This document shows, piece by piece, positions 7,769 to 17,320 of a DNA stretch of 45,101 nt. How positions within the stretch are numbered: the stretch's first letter is position 1; every line of letters starts with the position of its first letter. Origin of the DNA: Halalkalibacter hemicellulosilyticusJCM 9152. Its GTDB lineage: Bacteria; Bacillota; Bacilli; Bacillales; Bacillaceae_D. Position numbers and translations under genes: made by a program. Location: assembly GCF_000513115.1 (NCBI RefSeq), contig NZ_BAUU01000032.1, positions 1 through 45,101 of the forward strand. The letters are read 5' to 3'. The notes under the pieces are model-generated. The model did no database searches, was not told the DNA's origin, and was given only the letters and a program-made list of their open reading frames with translations.

Positions 7769-10045
7769 ATGGATCAAGCTTATTTGCTAGAAGGAATCTT
7801 TAAACAATCAGAAACAAAAGGGAAGGAATATTTACTTTACTTAGATGTTGATCGGTTATTGGCTCCGTGCTATGAGGCTGCCTCGAAGCAACCAAAAAAA
7901 CCTCGGTACGGAGGGTGGGAGTCCACAGGTATTAGTGGTCATTCAGTTGGTCATTGGTTATCAGCTATGGGACAAATGTATGCGGCTACGAAGGATGAGT
8001 CTCTAAAAAGTAATGTTATGTATGCGATTGATGAACTTGCCCTTATTCAAAGTTATGATTCAGATGGTTATGTGGGAGGGTTTCCACGAAATTGCTTTGA
8101 CATGACGTTTTCAGGCGACTTTGAAGTAGAGAACTTCAGTTTAGCAGGTCAATGGGTACCTTGGTATAGTTTACATAAACTGTTCGCAGGGTGCATTGAT
8201 GTATATCGTTTAATGGGTTTGAACAAGGCTCTTGAAGTAGTAGTTGCGTTAGCGAATTGGGCTAAAAAAGGCACTGATTTATTAACAGAAGAACAATTTC
8301 AACGAATGCTTATATGTGAACATGGTGGAATGAATGAGGCGATGGCAGACTTGTATGACATAACAGGGAACAAAGATTTTCTTGAATTAGCTATTCGATT
8401 TTGCCATGAAGAGGTCTTAGAACCGCTAGCACAAGGAATAGATCAATTAGAGGGTAAGCACGCTAATACACAAATTCCGAAAGTAATTGGAGCTGCCAAA
8501 TTATATAATTTGACAGGACAGAAAAAATATCAAGATATCGCCCGTTTCTTTTGGAATGAAGTAACCGCACACCGTTCATATGTCATTGGTGGTAATAGTA
8601 TTAATGAGCACTTTGGGCCGTTAAATAGTGAAAAATTAGGCGTTCAATCAGCGGAAACATGTAACACATACAATATGCTAAAACTAACAGAGTTATTATT
8701 TTCATGGGAGCAAAAAAGAGAATACTATGATTTTTATGAGCGAGCATTATATAATCATATATTAGCTTCCCAAGATCCTGATAGTGGTATGAAGACATAC
8801 TTTGTTTCCACACAGCCAGGACATTTTAAAGTATACTGCTCAGCTGAAAATTCATTTTGGTGCTGTACAGGAACAGGGATGGAAAATCCCGCTAGGTATG
8901 CAAAAGGAATCTATTATTCAGATCAAAATAATGTGTTTGTTAATCTGTTTATTCCTTCGCGCTATCAATCTCAATCTAATTCCATTTCGATTAAACAGGA
9001 GACTGAATTTCCACTATCAAAACAATTAAATCTTTCTATAGAACGAACACCTACAGATGAGTGGAATTTACATATCCGTGTACCTTATTGGGTAAATGGT
9101 CAAGTTAATGTGGATGTAAATGGTCAAAATGAGGATGTAGCTATTTTAGATTCGGGATACATTTGTATACGACGCAATTGGAAACAAGGTGATAAGGTAA
9201 CTGTTCAATTGCCTATGAACTTACATTTGTACGTAGCAAAGGATGATGAGAGCAAAATTGGTTTTATGTATGGTCCAATCGTTTTAGCAGGTGCTTTAGG
9301 AAAAGAACACTTTCCAAAAACAGATATACTAGAAAATCACTTATCGCTTAATAATCATCCGGTAATAGATGTTCCAACATTAGTAACAGAACGTGATCAA
9401 CTCCTTAGTCAAATCCATTTAATAGATGAGAAGTCATTAACCTTTGAAACAGAAGCGATTGGACAACCAGGTCAAAAGAAATTAAAGTTGATCCCATTTT
9501 ACCAATTACACCACCAGAGATACACATTATATTGGCATGTCATGAATGAGGCTTCCTACAATCATTTCATTGACGATGAGAAAGAAGCACTTAAGAAATT
9601 GAGAGAACGAACGATAGATGAAGTTCAACCGCATGAACAGCAACCAGAAGTTGAACACCAGTTAAAGAAACATAATTCTCGTTCGGGCTACTTTAATGTC
9701 ATGCAAAAAGGTTGGCGTGATTGCTACGCTGGAGGGTTTTTTAGCTATCAGTTAAAAGTGTCTTCAGATGAAAAGATGGCTTTGCAAGTTATGTATGTTA
9801 ATGATGAACATGACATTCATATAGAAGGAGATTGGTATAAACGTCAATTTACAATTGAAATTGAAGGAACGCCGATTTCAACGTTGGAAATAAAAAAGGC
9901 AGAAAATGATGAAAAATTATTTGCAGAAGAATATGTAATCCCATTTGAATTAACAAAAGGGAAAGATACAATAGAAGTGAAATTCACAACCGGTGAAACA
10001 GAAGCTACAGGACGAATATATGAGGTTCGAACAGTTCGACGATAA
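7769..10045 (+). CDS. GH127 beta-L-arabinofuranosidase (intracellular)
   Basis: This 758-residue glycoside hydrolase has the GH127 (former DUF1680) signature. Glu296 and Cys298 (AETC) with the Cys365-Cys366 pair (FWCCTGTG) match the zinc site and cysteine nucleophile described for HypBA1 of Bifidobacterium. Glu280 (NEHF) lies exactly 16 residues before Glu296, as the proposed acid/base does there. An extra C-terminal beta-rich domain (about 640-758, resembling DUF6805) makes it longer than HypBA1. There is no signal peptide, so it acts in the cytoplasm. ATG 7769 is used because AGGAGG lies eight bases upstream; TTG 7766 would be too close. The divergent regulator and adjacent transporter suggest it trims imported arabino-oligosaccharides. 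Exact linkage specificity cannot be read from sequence. Confidence 0.88.
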   Translation: MDQAYLLEGIFKQSETKGKEYLLYLDVDRLLAPCYEAASKQPKKPRYGGWESTGISGHSVGHWLSAMGQMYAATKDESLKSNVMYAIDELALIQSYDSDGYVGGFPRNCFDMTFSGDFEVENFSLAGQWVPWYSLHKLFAGCIDVYRLMGLNKALEVVVALANWAKKGTDLLTEEQFQRMLICEHGGMNEAMADLYDITGNKDFLELAIRFCHEEVLEPLAQGIDQLEGKHANTQIPKVIGAAKLYNLTGQKKYQDIARFFWNEVTAHRSYVIGGNSINEHFGPLNSEKLGVQSAETCNTYNMLKLTELLFSWEQKREYYDFYERALYNHILASQDPDSGMKTYFVSTQPGHFKVYCSAENSFWCCTGTGMENPARYAKGIYYSDQNNVFVNLFIPSRYQSQSNSISIKQETEFPLSKQLNLSIERTPTDEWNLHIRVPYWVNGQVNVDVNGQNEDVAILDSGYICIRRNWKQGDKVTVQLPMNLHLYVAKDDESKIGFMYGPIVLAGALGKEHFPKTDILENHLSLNNHPVIDVPTLVTERDQLLSQIHLIDEKSLTFETEAIGQPGQKKLKLIPFYQLHHQRYTLYWHVMNEASYNHFIDDEKEALKKLRERTIDEVQPHEQQPEVEHQLKKHNSRSGYFNVMQKGWRDCYAGGFFSYQLKVSSDEKMALQVMYVNDEHDIHIEGDWYKRQFTIEIEGTPISTLEIKKAENDEKLFAEEYVIPFELTKGKDTIEVKFTTGETEATGRIYEVRTVRR

Positions 10046-10051
10046 CGGTTT

Positions 10052-10082
10052 AGAGGTGCTCACAATACGGGCACCTCTTTTT
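10052..10082 (+). terminator. Rho-independent terminator after GH127
   Basis: Stem AGAGGTGC (10052-10059) pairs with GCACCTCT (10071-10078), followed by a run of T. It lies between the convergent GH127 and AraC-family genes. Confidence 0.85.
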
Positions 10083-10094
10083 ATGTCGTTGCAG

Positions 10095-10997
10095 TTAAAC
10101 ATTATTCATTGGCATACGAAAATACGCTTTTCGAAATTCAGTTGGAGTCATCTGCTCGTATTTTTTAAATAACCGCATAAAATATTTTTCGTCATTTAGA
10201 CCTAGGGTGATAGCGATTCCTTTAACGGTTACATTCGTATTCATGAGAAGTTCTTTAGCTTTAGAAATCTTCATTCGATGAATGTATTCTTGGATGTTAT
10301 AACCGGTTGCCTGTTTAAAGATACGAGATAAATAATCACTATTATATTGAAATTCTTCGGCTATCATCGTCACGGAGATTTTTTTGAATACGTGAATTCG
10401 AATCCATTCTTTTATCATTTCTACTTTTCGTTCTGCTGCTGTATCCAAAGAAACCGTTTTATAATGATAGATCGTTTGTTCAGATATTTCAATAAGTAGT
10501 GAAGTGGCCAAATAGTGTGCATTATACGTATTGTAGTAATTTGCTTTGGCAACATCGAATAATTGCTTACACAAAATATGAATTCGTTCAACTTCACGAG
10601 GCTTCGTATGGATTGGTAATAAAACAGTGGAACACGAATGATTATTAATGGGTAGTAGGTTTGAACGCATGGATGTGACTTCACTATCCATCATTTTACG
10701 TGTGAGTAATGAATAGTTGTTAGGAAAGGTGAAGTGAAGCCAATAATAGGAAGTGCCTATTGGTGAAGGGTTAAATCCTACATGAAGCTGTCCAGGGACT
10801 AAAAAAAGGATTTCCCCTGGTAAGACGGTGTATCGCTTTTCATCCTGTTCAATATAAAGCGTTTCATTTAAATTAATAATGACAACAAATATATCAATAT
10901 TACGTTTCATATGGGTCCAATTTTCAGTCGTAATAAATTGTCCTCCAGAATGAAAATTGATTGGCTGACCAACGGACGATTTAATGTATTCCTTCAT
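10095..10997 (-). CDS. AraC-family transcriptional regulator
   Basis: This 300-residue protein has an N-terminal cupin-like sensing domain (about 15-100; YTVLPGEILFLVPGQLH) and a C-terminal AraC double helix-turn-helix (about 195-295), with SDYLSRIFKQATGYNIQEYIHRMKI and GLNDEKYFMRLFKKYEQMTPTEFR. GGAGGAGG precedes the ATG. The gene is divergent from a sugar ABC transporter and convergent with GH127. A 16-bp motif occurs in both promoter regions, so it is the likely local activator responding to an imported sugar. The effector is unknown. Confidence 0.88.
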   Translation of the reverse strand: MKEYIKSSVGQPINFHSGGQFITTENWTHMKRNIDIFVVIINLNETLYIEQDEKRYTVLPGEILFLVPGQLHVGFNPSPIGTSYYWLHFTFPNNYSLLTRKMMDSEVTSMRSNLLPINNHSCSTVLLPIHTKPREVERIHILCKQLFDVAKANYYNTYNAHYLATSLLIEISEQTIYHYKTVSLDTAAERKVEMIKEWIRIHVFKKISVTMIAEEFQYNSDYLSRIFKQATGYNIQEYIHRMKISKAKELLMNTNVTVKGIAITLGLNDEKYFMRLFKKYEQMTPTEFRKAYFRMPMNNV

Positions 10998-11029
10998 CTT
11001 TATCCTCCTCCTTGGGTAAAGTGAATTTA

Positions 11030-11076
11030 GTCGGAATAATCTACCCTTTCTAAATAATTCGCTACCGACAAATCCA
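11030..11076. promoter_or_regulatory. candidate AraC-type operators between regulator and transporter
   Basis: GTCGGAATAATCTACC (11030-11045) repeats the motif at 7669-7684. A second, inverted partial copy lies at 11061-11076; its reverse complement contains GGATTTGTC, identical to the centre of the 7669 site. Placement suits control of the transporter, the regulator or both. Confidence 0.5.
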
Positions 11077-11144
11077 ATTCCTTTCTATAAGATAAATTTA
11101 TAAACAGATTAATCAAAATCAAATAACAAAAGTTTATTTCAAAT

Positions 11145-11159
11145 ATGTAAGCGCATTCT
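11145..11159 (+). promoter_or_regulatory. putative cre (CcpA) site upstream of sugar transporter
   Basis: ATGTAAGCGCATTCT matches the degenerate cre consensus WTGNAANCGNWNNCW at every position. It lies about 100 bp before the transporter lipoprotein gene, so carbon catabolite repression is plausible. Confidence 0.55.
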
Positions 11160-11259
11160 TTTTGTTTGTTTGATTGATAGGGAGGGGGGATTTTTAATTA
11201 TTTCAGCTTTTAAAACATGATGATATAAGTTTAACTTCGAATTCATTGGGGGGAATCAG

Positions 11260-12869
11260 ATGAAAAGGTACAGTTTGATTGTTTTCTTATGCAGTTTGAT
11301 GGTCATTTCGTTTACCGGTTGCAGCAATAATGAAACAAGCCAAGAGGAGTCCGAAGATGGAGTTATTCATTTGACTGGTATTATTTTGAAGCATCCGCTC
11401 ACGAAAGATGTTAACGATATTGAATGGCTTAAAGAAGCTGAAGATAGAGCAGGTGTCTCAATTGCATGGGAAGAAGTAACTGCTGATTGGGATCAGAAAA
11501 AAGGGGCAATGTTGGCTGGGAGTGATATACCTGATTTAATTGTCGGTCCTAATGCGATAACAGACGCTGATTTTGCTCGATTTACTGGGTTATTTCAAGA
11601 TTTAACACAATTGATTGATGACCACGCGCCAAATGTCCAAGCAATGTTTGAAGAGAAACCTGAGACAAAAATTATTGCTACCCAATTGGATGGAAACATA
11701 TACGGTTTACCTAAGTATCAACGTTTTTGGCCAGATACGGCAACGAGACAATTTATTAATCAAGAATGGCTCGACAATTTAGGCTAGACATGCCAACGAA
11801 TTGGGATGAACTTCATGAAGTGTTACTTGCTTTTAAAGAGCAAGATGCCAATGGTAGTGGTAATCCAAATGATGAAATTCCAATGGATTTTGCTCCTGTT
11901 GGAACAACAGGCTTCGGTTTCTTCCAACCAACTGTTTTACTAGGAAGTACAGGAATGACGATCTCTGGTGGTGGAGGTCAAGGTTATTTCGTAGAAGATT
12001 CTGAAGTGAAGAATTTTTTTATTGATGAGCGCTATAAGGAACATGTTCAATTTTTGAACCGTTTATGGGCAGATGGGTTAATTAATTCTGAAGTATTCAC
12101 TCAAGAGTATACGGCTTACCAATCATTAGGACGAGGAGATGGATCAACTGCGAAAGTAGGCTTTACATTTGGCTGGGAAAAAACAGATCGCTTTGGGAAT
12201 GAATTAGCTTCCCAGTATACGTCGATGCCACCAATTGCTGCATCATCAAACCAAATAGAAGACCTTTCATGGACCTATGATTATAACGAGTTAAATTATG
12301 GCGTCAACATGGTGCAAATGTCTTCAGCAACTGAAAATAAAGAAGCTGCTATGAGATTTATTAATGAATTATATGATCCAGAAGTTAGTATGCAAGTGTT
12401 GTTTGGATCACTTGGAACGAACATTGAAGATCATGGAGATGGTTCTTACACTGTACTCCCTCCAGAAGATGAGCAAATGGATCCTGGAACGTGGAAATGG
12501 ACAACAACCTGGGCAGATAATGGCCCAATGTATATCTCCGATTCTCTCGATTTAACATTAGGAGAAGATATGCAAGATGTTTTAAGACAAACAGAACCAC
12601 TTAGTGACGTATTATCAAATATTGATACATTGACCAATGTGTATCCAGGAGTTTTCATTAAATATAGCGATGAAGACAATAATCAAATGAGCTTAATTAA
12701 CACAGACTTTATGAACTTAGCAATGGCCAAATACTCACAATGGATTACAGAAGGTGGCATTGAAAATGAATGGGATGCCTACGTTGAGGAAATAGAAAGA
12801 ATCGGACTGCAAACAAACCTTGACATTATGCAACGCTATTATGATGACTACGTTCAATCAATAGAATAG
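11260..12869 (+). pseudogene. oligosaccharide ABC transporter lipoprotein (LplA/YtcQ type), frameshifted
   Basis: This is an extracellular solute-binding lipoprotein of carbohydrate uptake, with an FTGC lipobox near residue 21. The first frame stops at 11785-11787 just after QEWLDNLG. The next frame continues at once with LDMPTNWDELHEVLLAF to 12869. Adding one base at about 11784 (GGCTAGAC back to GGCTTAGAC) restores a 536-residue protein, normal for the family. Ca-binding-like DANGSGNPNDE and the rest of the C-terminal lobe are intact. First gene of the lipoprotein-permease-permease operon; no ATPase is encoded, as usual for importers that borrow MsmX. The break may be a sequencing error or a real mutation; if real, uptake is lost. 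Confidence 0.85.
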
Positions 12870-12921
12870 GAAACTATGTGGAGGGTCATATATTGGACCC
12901 TCCCAAAAAGGGGAGTTGTTC

Positions 12922-13888
12922 ATGGCTCTGGTTCAAACGAATAAGAATACTAACCAGTCAACAGCACAAGTTGAATTTAATAAAAAGCCAACAGTTTTCA
13001 ACACGTTTAAACGTGACTATCAACTTTGGTTACTCCTACTTCCGGCTGTTCTATGTGTGATCATTTTTAATTACGTACATGTATGGGATCCAGTTAGCTT
13101 TTCGTGAATACGACTTTGCTGCAGGGCTAACAGGTGGAGAATTCGTTGGTTTTAAATATTTCCAACAGTTTATAGAAAGTCATCTATTTACTGATTTAAT
13201 TAGAAATACAATCGTTATTAGCTTGACGACGATACTCGTCGGTTTTCCTGCACCAATTATTTTGGCGTTATTAATTAACCAGATTCGTTTTAAGCGTACA
13301 AAGAAACTATTACAAACCACAGTCTATTTACCACACTTTATCTCGATCGTCGTTATTGTTGGCATGATTAATGTATTGTTGTCACCCAATTCAGGTGTTG
13401 TTGGGCACTTTATGAGTGCTTTAGGATTAGGTCACATTAATTTACTTGCCTCTACACAAACATTCGTACCTGTCTATGTTTTATCCGATGTATGGCAACA
13501 TGTTGGATGGAATAGTATCATTTATTTGGCCGCTTTAGCAAGTGTTGATCCACAACTATATGATTCTGCCAAAATGGACGGAGCTAGTAGATGGCAAATC
13601 ATAAGAAATGTAGAGTTGCCAGCGATTGTTCCGACAATCATCATTTTACTTATTTTAAATATGGGGACGATTATTAGTACTGGTTTCGAGAAGATTTATT
13701 TAATGCAAAACCCGTTAAACCTTCCTGTTTCAGAAGTAATAGAAACATACGTCTATAAAGTAGGAATCATGTCAAGTCAGTTTAGTTATGCTGCAGCCAT
13801 TGGTCTATTTAATACGGTTATTAATTTTTCGTTGCTTGTTCTAATGAATTATATCGCCAATCGTACATCGAAAATAAGCTTATGGTGA
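12922..13888 (+). pseudogene. oligosaccharide ABC permease 1 (LplB/YteP type), frameshifted
   Basis: This inner-membrane permease gene starts at ATG 12922 behind AAGGGGAG. The N-terminal frame runs through LLLLPAVLCVIIFNYV, then breaks at about 13078. The other frame resumes immediately with MYGIQLAFREYDFAAG, as expected for the family pattern FNYxPMYG. Two missing bases (or one extra) account for it. The remainder is conserved, including the EAA-like loop LYDSAKMDGASRWQIIRNVELP. The full protein would have about 322 residues and six helices. The preceding lipoprotein gene is also frameshifted, while the next permease gene is intact. Confidence 0.83.
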
Positions 13889-13908
13889 TTTAACTGGAGG
13901 TTTTTACG

Positions 13909-14808
13909 ATGGGGAAATTCAAATATGGGAAACGCTCTGATTTACTTTTTGATATAATGGTTTATGTGACATGTGTGCTGGTTTTTCTAGTCGTTGCTTA
14001 TCCATTATACTTTGTCGTCATTGCTTCTGTCAGTGATTCAACACTCGTTTCAACCGGGCAAGTGCTACTATTTCCTAAAGGGATTAGTTTATTTGGTTAT
14101 CAAGAAATATTCTCTGATTCTCGAATATGGACTGGGTATAAGAATACGATTATCTATGCTACGTTAGGGACACTTATTAGTTTGACCTTTACGATACCAG
14201 CTGCATATGTGTTATCACGCTATGAATTTAAAGCACGTCGGTTTTTTATGTTTTTCTTTGTATTTACGATGTTTTTTAATGGAGGATTAATCCCAACTTA
14301 TTTGTTAATGAGAGATTTAAACTTAGTGAATACGATGTGGGTTTTTATTTTCAATCCTGCTACAGTTAATATATTTAATTTAATTATTACAAGGACGTTT
14401 TTTGAACATACGATTCCAAAAGAAATGCATGAAGCAGCATCGATTGATGGCTGTAATCATTTTCGCTTCTTCTTAAGTATTGTCCTGCCTTTATCAAAGG
14501 CTGTTATTTCAGTAATCGGTTTATATTATTTAGTGTTCCACTGGAATAACTTTTTTACTGGTTTAATTTATGTACGTGACTATAGTTTACAGCCTTTACA
14601 AATTGTATTAAGAGATATATTGATCTCTAACCAAGTATTTGCTGAAGGAGCTGGAAGCGGTGGAACAGCAGGAGGGTATGCGCAAAGATACGCTGATCAA
14701 ATTAAATATGGTGTTATCATTGTTTCAACCTTGCCTGTATTAATTATTTATCCTTTTATACAAAAATATTTTGAAAAAGGTGTAATGATTGGATCAGTTA
14801 AAGGATAG
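13909..14808 (+). CDS. oligosaccharide ABC permease 2 (LplC/YtcP type)
   Basis: This 299-residue membrane protein of the carbohydrate-uptake-1 permease group has six predicted helices and the cytoplasmic EAA loop HEAASIDGCNHFRFFLSIVLPLSKAV. Sequences such as SLTFTIPAAYVLSRYEFKARR and FFNGGLIPTYLLMRDL are typical of LplC/YtcP proteins that pair with LplB/YteP permeases. It follows permease 1 by 20 bp with a GGAGG-containing ribosome binding site and is the last gene of the operon. Substrate is inferred from GH127 and AraC neighbours to be an arabinose- or pectin-derived oligosaccharide. Confidence 0.88.
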   Translation: MGKFKYGKRSDLLFDIMVYVTCVLVFLVVAYPLYFVVIASVSDSTLVSTGQVLLFPKGISLFGYQEIFSDSRIWTGYKNTIIYATLGTLISLTFTIPAAYVLSRYEFKARRFFMFFFVFTMFFNGGLIPTYLLMRDLNLVNTMWVFIFNPATVNIFNLIITRTFFEHTIPKEMHEAASIDGCNHFRFFLSIVLPLSKAVISVIGLYYLVFHWNNFFTGLIYVRDYSLQPLQIVLRDILISNQVFAEGAGSGGTAGGYAQRYADQIKYGVIIVSTLPVLIIYPFIQKYFEKGVMIGSVKG

Positions 14809-14828
14809 AATATTGTGAAATTGTATGA

Positions 14829-14874
14829 AAAAGCAGCTCAACATGGAATTCGTTGTTATTGTTGAGCTGCTTTT
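14829..14874. terminator. terminator between convergent transporter and DUF624 genes
   Basis: A 14-bp perfect stem, AAAAGCAGCTCAAC (14829-14842) and GTTGAGCTGCTTTT (14861-14874), provides a T-rich tail for the plus strand and, by symmetry, for the minus strand. Confidence 0.88.
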
Positions 14875-14905
14875 AATTATGTCAAAACTTAAGTAGTAGG
14901 TGCTT

Positions 14906-15520
14906 TTATGCTGCTTGCTTACTATGTGGAAATGATAAAGAGGCAATTTTCATAATGAGCAGGGCCATTAAACTGACACCGAATACTGGAATTAATCCTG
15001 GGATTTGCAAAAATAAAAAGATTATCGCTCCAACACCAAAAAGTAAGATGATAGAATGTAGGGGGCGTCCTATTGTAATAAAAACTGCATATTGAAAATA
15101 CCTCCACACTTTTAGATCATAATGAATGAGAACTGGAAAAATCATTAGTGCACTTAATAAAAAAACTAAACAAATTAATAAAGTAACAACAGTCAATGAT
15201 AAATGAAAAAATGTATAATCGAGTTGTTGTAATATAAATAGGTTTATAAATAAGATTAGCCCTACAAAAGAAAAGGTATAACCAATCAAGTTTGCTCGAA
15301 GGAATTCTTTTTTAAATGAGTATAGAAATGGTTTAAAAATGGCATTTTGTCCCGTTTTTAATATAAAGTCTCTAGTAACAGAAAACAAAGCCGCGGTTGC
15401 AGGAAAGATTGTAATTAGGACGAGACCTAATACTGTGAATAAAAGCCACAATATGTTGAGAAGAAAAAGGTTGAGTGCCATATTACCTAAACGAATGTAC
15501 CATTCTGAAACCCCTTTCAA
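14906..15520 (-). CDS. DUF624 (YesL-like) membrane protein
   Basis: This 204-residue protein with about five membrane helices has the DUF624/YesL pattern: N-terminal NMALNLFLLNILWLLFTVLGL, then FPATAALFSVTRDFI. The start is a TTG at 15520 behind GGAGGTG. DUF624 proteins regularly accompany LplABC/YesOPQ-type oligosaccharide transporters in Bacillaceae, which fits the convergent transporter operon. Molecular role unknown. Confidence 0.8.
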   Translation of the reverse strand: MKGVSEWYIRLGNMALNLFLLNILWLLFTVLGLVLITIFPATAALFSVTRDFILKTGQNAIFKPFLYSFKKEFLRANLIGYTFSFVGLILFINLFILQQLDYTFFHLSLTVVTLLICLVFLLSALMIFPVLIHYDLKVWRYFQYAVFITIGRPLHSIILLFGVGAIIFLFLQIPGLIPVFGVSLMALLIMKIASLSFPHSKQAA

Positions 15521-15669
15521 AAAAACACCTCCATAAAAAGTTTGTATATATATTTTACGAAATGTTAATAGAAATGTAAATTAGATTTTTGAAACGTTAC
15601 AATTCGACTTACCGTACTACTAATTCGTTTTACGTTAGTATAATAAGCAAATTTTAAAGGTGGGATCAA

Positions 15670-15937
15670 ATGAATCCAGTACTAGTGTTTGTATACGGAA
15701 CTTTACGAAGTGGCGAAGGAAACCATTATTTTTTAAATAGTAGTAGGTGTGTGGCCGACCATGCATGGGTATATGGAGAGTTGTATGATACAGGAGTTGT
15801 ATGATCGAAAGACCGTAACGGTAAATCTAGAGAGTGGCCAATTACTAGTGTATGCATAAGAATATGTTGATCAGAAATCATTAGCTAAAAAGAAACGGAT
15901 AGAAATCGGTGATTGGAAACATTATGTGATTCAATAA
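15670..15937 (+). pseudogene. gamma-glutamylcyclotransferase-like (AIG2/GGCT) relic
   Basis: ATG 15670 begins VFVYGTLRSGEGNHYFL, the glycine-loop motif of GGCT-like proteins, but the frame stops after 44 codons at 15802. Downstream, from about 15817, a second piece reads TVNLESGQLLVYA, stop, EYVDQKSLAKKKRIEIGDWKHY, which matches the family C-terminus. The central third, including the expected catalytic Glu region, is missing, and the tail carries an in-frame TAA. This is a decayed gene and not a single-base error. Confidence 0.75.
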
Positions 15938-16009
15938 TCATGTCAATTAGCTAGTTTCCAATGGATTCAAACAAGCTATCTTGTTTGAAGTGATGCTTGT
16001 AATCATTCT

Positions 16010-16048
16010 ATATGACATTTGTCATATGCATCCTTTGACGTTCATGAC
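16010..16048 (+). promoter_or_regulatory. palindromic DesR-type binding region upstream of des
   Basis: ATATGACATTTGTCATAT (16010-16027) has two perfect 8-bp arms. A related half-site, TTGACGTTCATGAC (16035-16048), follows and contains a -35-like TTGACG. Bacillus subtilis DesR binds two adjacent non-identical sites upstream of des, so this arrangement is the expected one. Assignment to DesR is by position, not by a verified motif. A good -10 is not obvious. Confidence 0.6.
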
Positions 16049-16111
16049 TTCTTTCGTTTTGAGTTAAACTCTAAAATGTAGTAAAAGTACTCGTTTTAGG
16101 GAGGCATCGAT

Positions 16112-17164
16112 ATGAGTAATCAAAAACTAGCACAGCTTAGAAAAAAAGTGGTACCTTTTGAAAAATCTGATCAGAACTCTAGCTTGAAACAAATCTTGAA
16201 CACAATACCTCCGTTTTTTGTTTTGTGGAGCTTAGCTTATATGAGTTTAAGTATATCGATTTTGTTAACAGTGTTTTTCTCGATTATCGCAGCTGGATTT
16301 GCTGTTCGGATCTTCATTATTTTCCATGATTGCTGTCACGGATCATTTTTGAAAAATAAAAAAATGAATACGCTACTTGGGACGATAACAGGTATTATGA
16401 CGATGTTTCCTTTTGAAAAATGGAAATGGGAGCATTCGATGCATCATGCAAGTAGTGGTAATTTGGATAAACGCGGGATTGGTGATATGTGGGTGATGAC
16501 AGTGGACGAGTACGTTCATGCTTCATTTAAAGAACGCTTGGCGTATCGTCTTTATCGTAATCCATTAGTTATGTTTGGGTTAGGACCTGCCTATCTATTT
16601 CTTATTACAAACCGAATAAATCGGAAAAAAGCGAGAAAAAAAGAACGCTTGAATTTATATGTGACAAACCTATCTATCGTTTTAATTTATACGTTTATGA
16701 TTTGGATAATCGGCTGGCAGGCCTTCTTCATTATCCAAGGAACGATATTGTTCGTATCCGGAGTGTTAGGTATTTGGTTATTTTACATTCAACATCAATT
16801 TGAGGATTCGTATTTTGAAGATGAGCAAGAATGGGATTATGTAAAAGCGGCTATTGATGGTAGCTCCTATTATAAGTTGCCGAAAGTGTTACAGTGGATG
16901 ACAGGAAATATCGGCTATCATCACGTGCATCATTTAAGCCCACGCGTACCTAATTACCATTTACAAACGGTGCATGAAACAGTGACTCCTCTTCAAAAGG
17001 CAACAACCGTTACGGTTAAAACAAGTCTACAAGCTATTCGATTTAGGTTATATGATGAAAAATCAAAAACGTTTGTGACATTTAAAGATATTAAGCAAGA
17101 GCTTCAACAATCGAAAAGGACGATTCAAATAGAAAAAAGAAAGCTCAGCTTACAAGGTAAATAG
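16112..17164 (+). CDS. des: acyl-lipid fatty acid desaturase (delta-5 type, cold-induced)
   Basis: This 350-residue membrane di-iron desaturase has all three histidine boxes: HDCCH (72-76), HSMHH (108-112) and HHVHH in GNIGYHHVHHLSPRVPNYH near residue 270. Long stretches match B. subtilis Des, for example ATSSNLDKRG-like SSGNLDKRGIGD, LAYRLYRNPLVMFGLGP and DGSSYYKLPKVLQWMTGN. It inserts double bonds into membrane lipid acyl chains to restore fluidity on cooling. A kinase/regulator pair matching desKR follows, and a palindromic candidate DesR site precedes it. Confidence 0.95.
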   Translation: MSNQKLAQLRKKVVPFEKSDQNSSLKQILNTIPPFFVLWSLAYMSLSISILLTVFFSIIAAGFAVRIFIIFHDCCHGSFLKNKKMNTLLGTITGIMTMFPFEKWKWEHSMHHASSGNLDKRGIGDMWVMTVDEYVHASFKERLAYRLYRNPLVMFGLGPAYLFLITNRINRKKARKKERLNLYVTNLSIVLIYTFMIWIIGWQAFFIIQGTILFVSGVLGIWLFYIQHQFEDSYFEDEQEWDYVKAAIDGSSYYKLPKVLQWMTGNIGYHHVHHLSPRVPNYHLQTVHETVTPLQKATTVTVKTSLQAIRFRLYDEKSKTFVTFKDIKQELQQSKRTIQIEKRKLSLQGK

Positions 17165-17172
17165 AAGAAGAT

Positions 17173-17254
17173 AAACCGTTCAATATGATGAGGCCACTGG
17201 AAGAGTACAAATCAAACCTTTTCAGTGATCTTATTACGATTGAATGGTTTTTCT
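17173..17254 (+). terminator. long stem-loop terminator after des
   Basis: Outer arms AAACCGTTCAAT (17173-17184) and ATTGAATGGTTT (17239-17250) pair with one G-U, and an inner imperfect stem around GGCCACTGG/TTCAGTGATC extends it. TTTTCTTT follows. It would partly separate des from the kinase/regulator genes. Confidence 0.7.
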
Positions 17255-17320
17255 TTACAATTAATGTAGAAAATAAAGTATAATAAATTAAGGAAGTCTT
17301 ATGATTGGAATGGGGTTCGT

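Noticed and set aside
11766-12869. Independent 367-residue protein from ATG 11766
   Set aside because: Its first codons overlap the upstream frame, and conserved lipoprotein sequence begins only after the frame break; it is the second part of the frameshifted gene.
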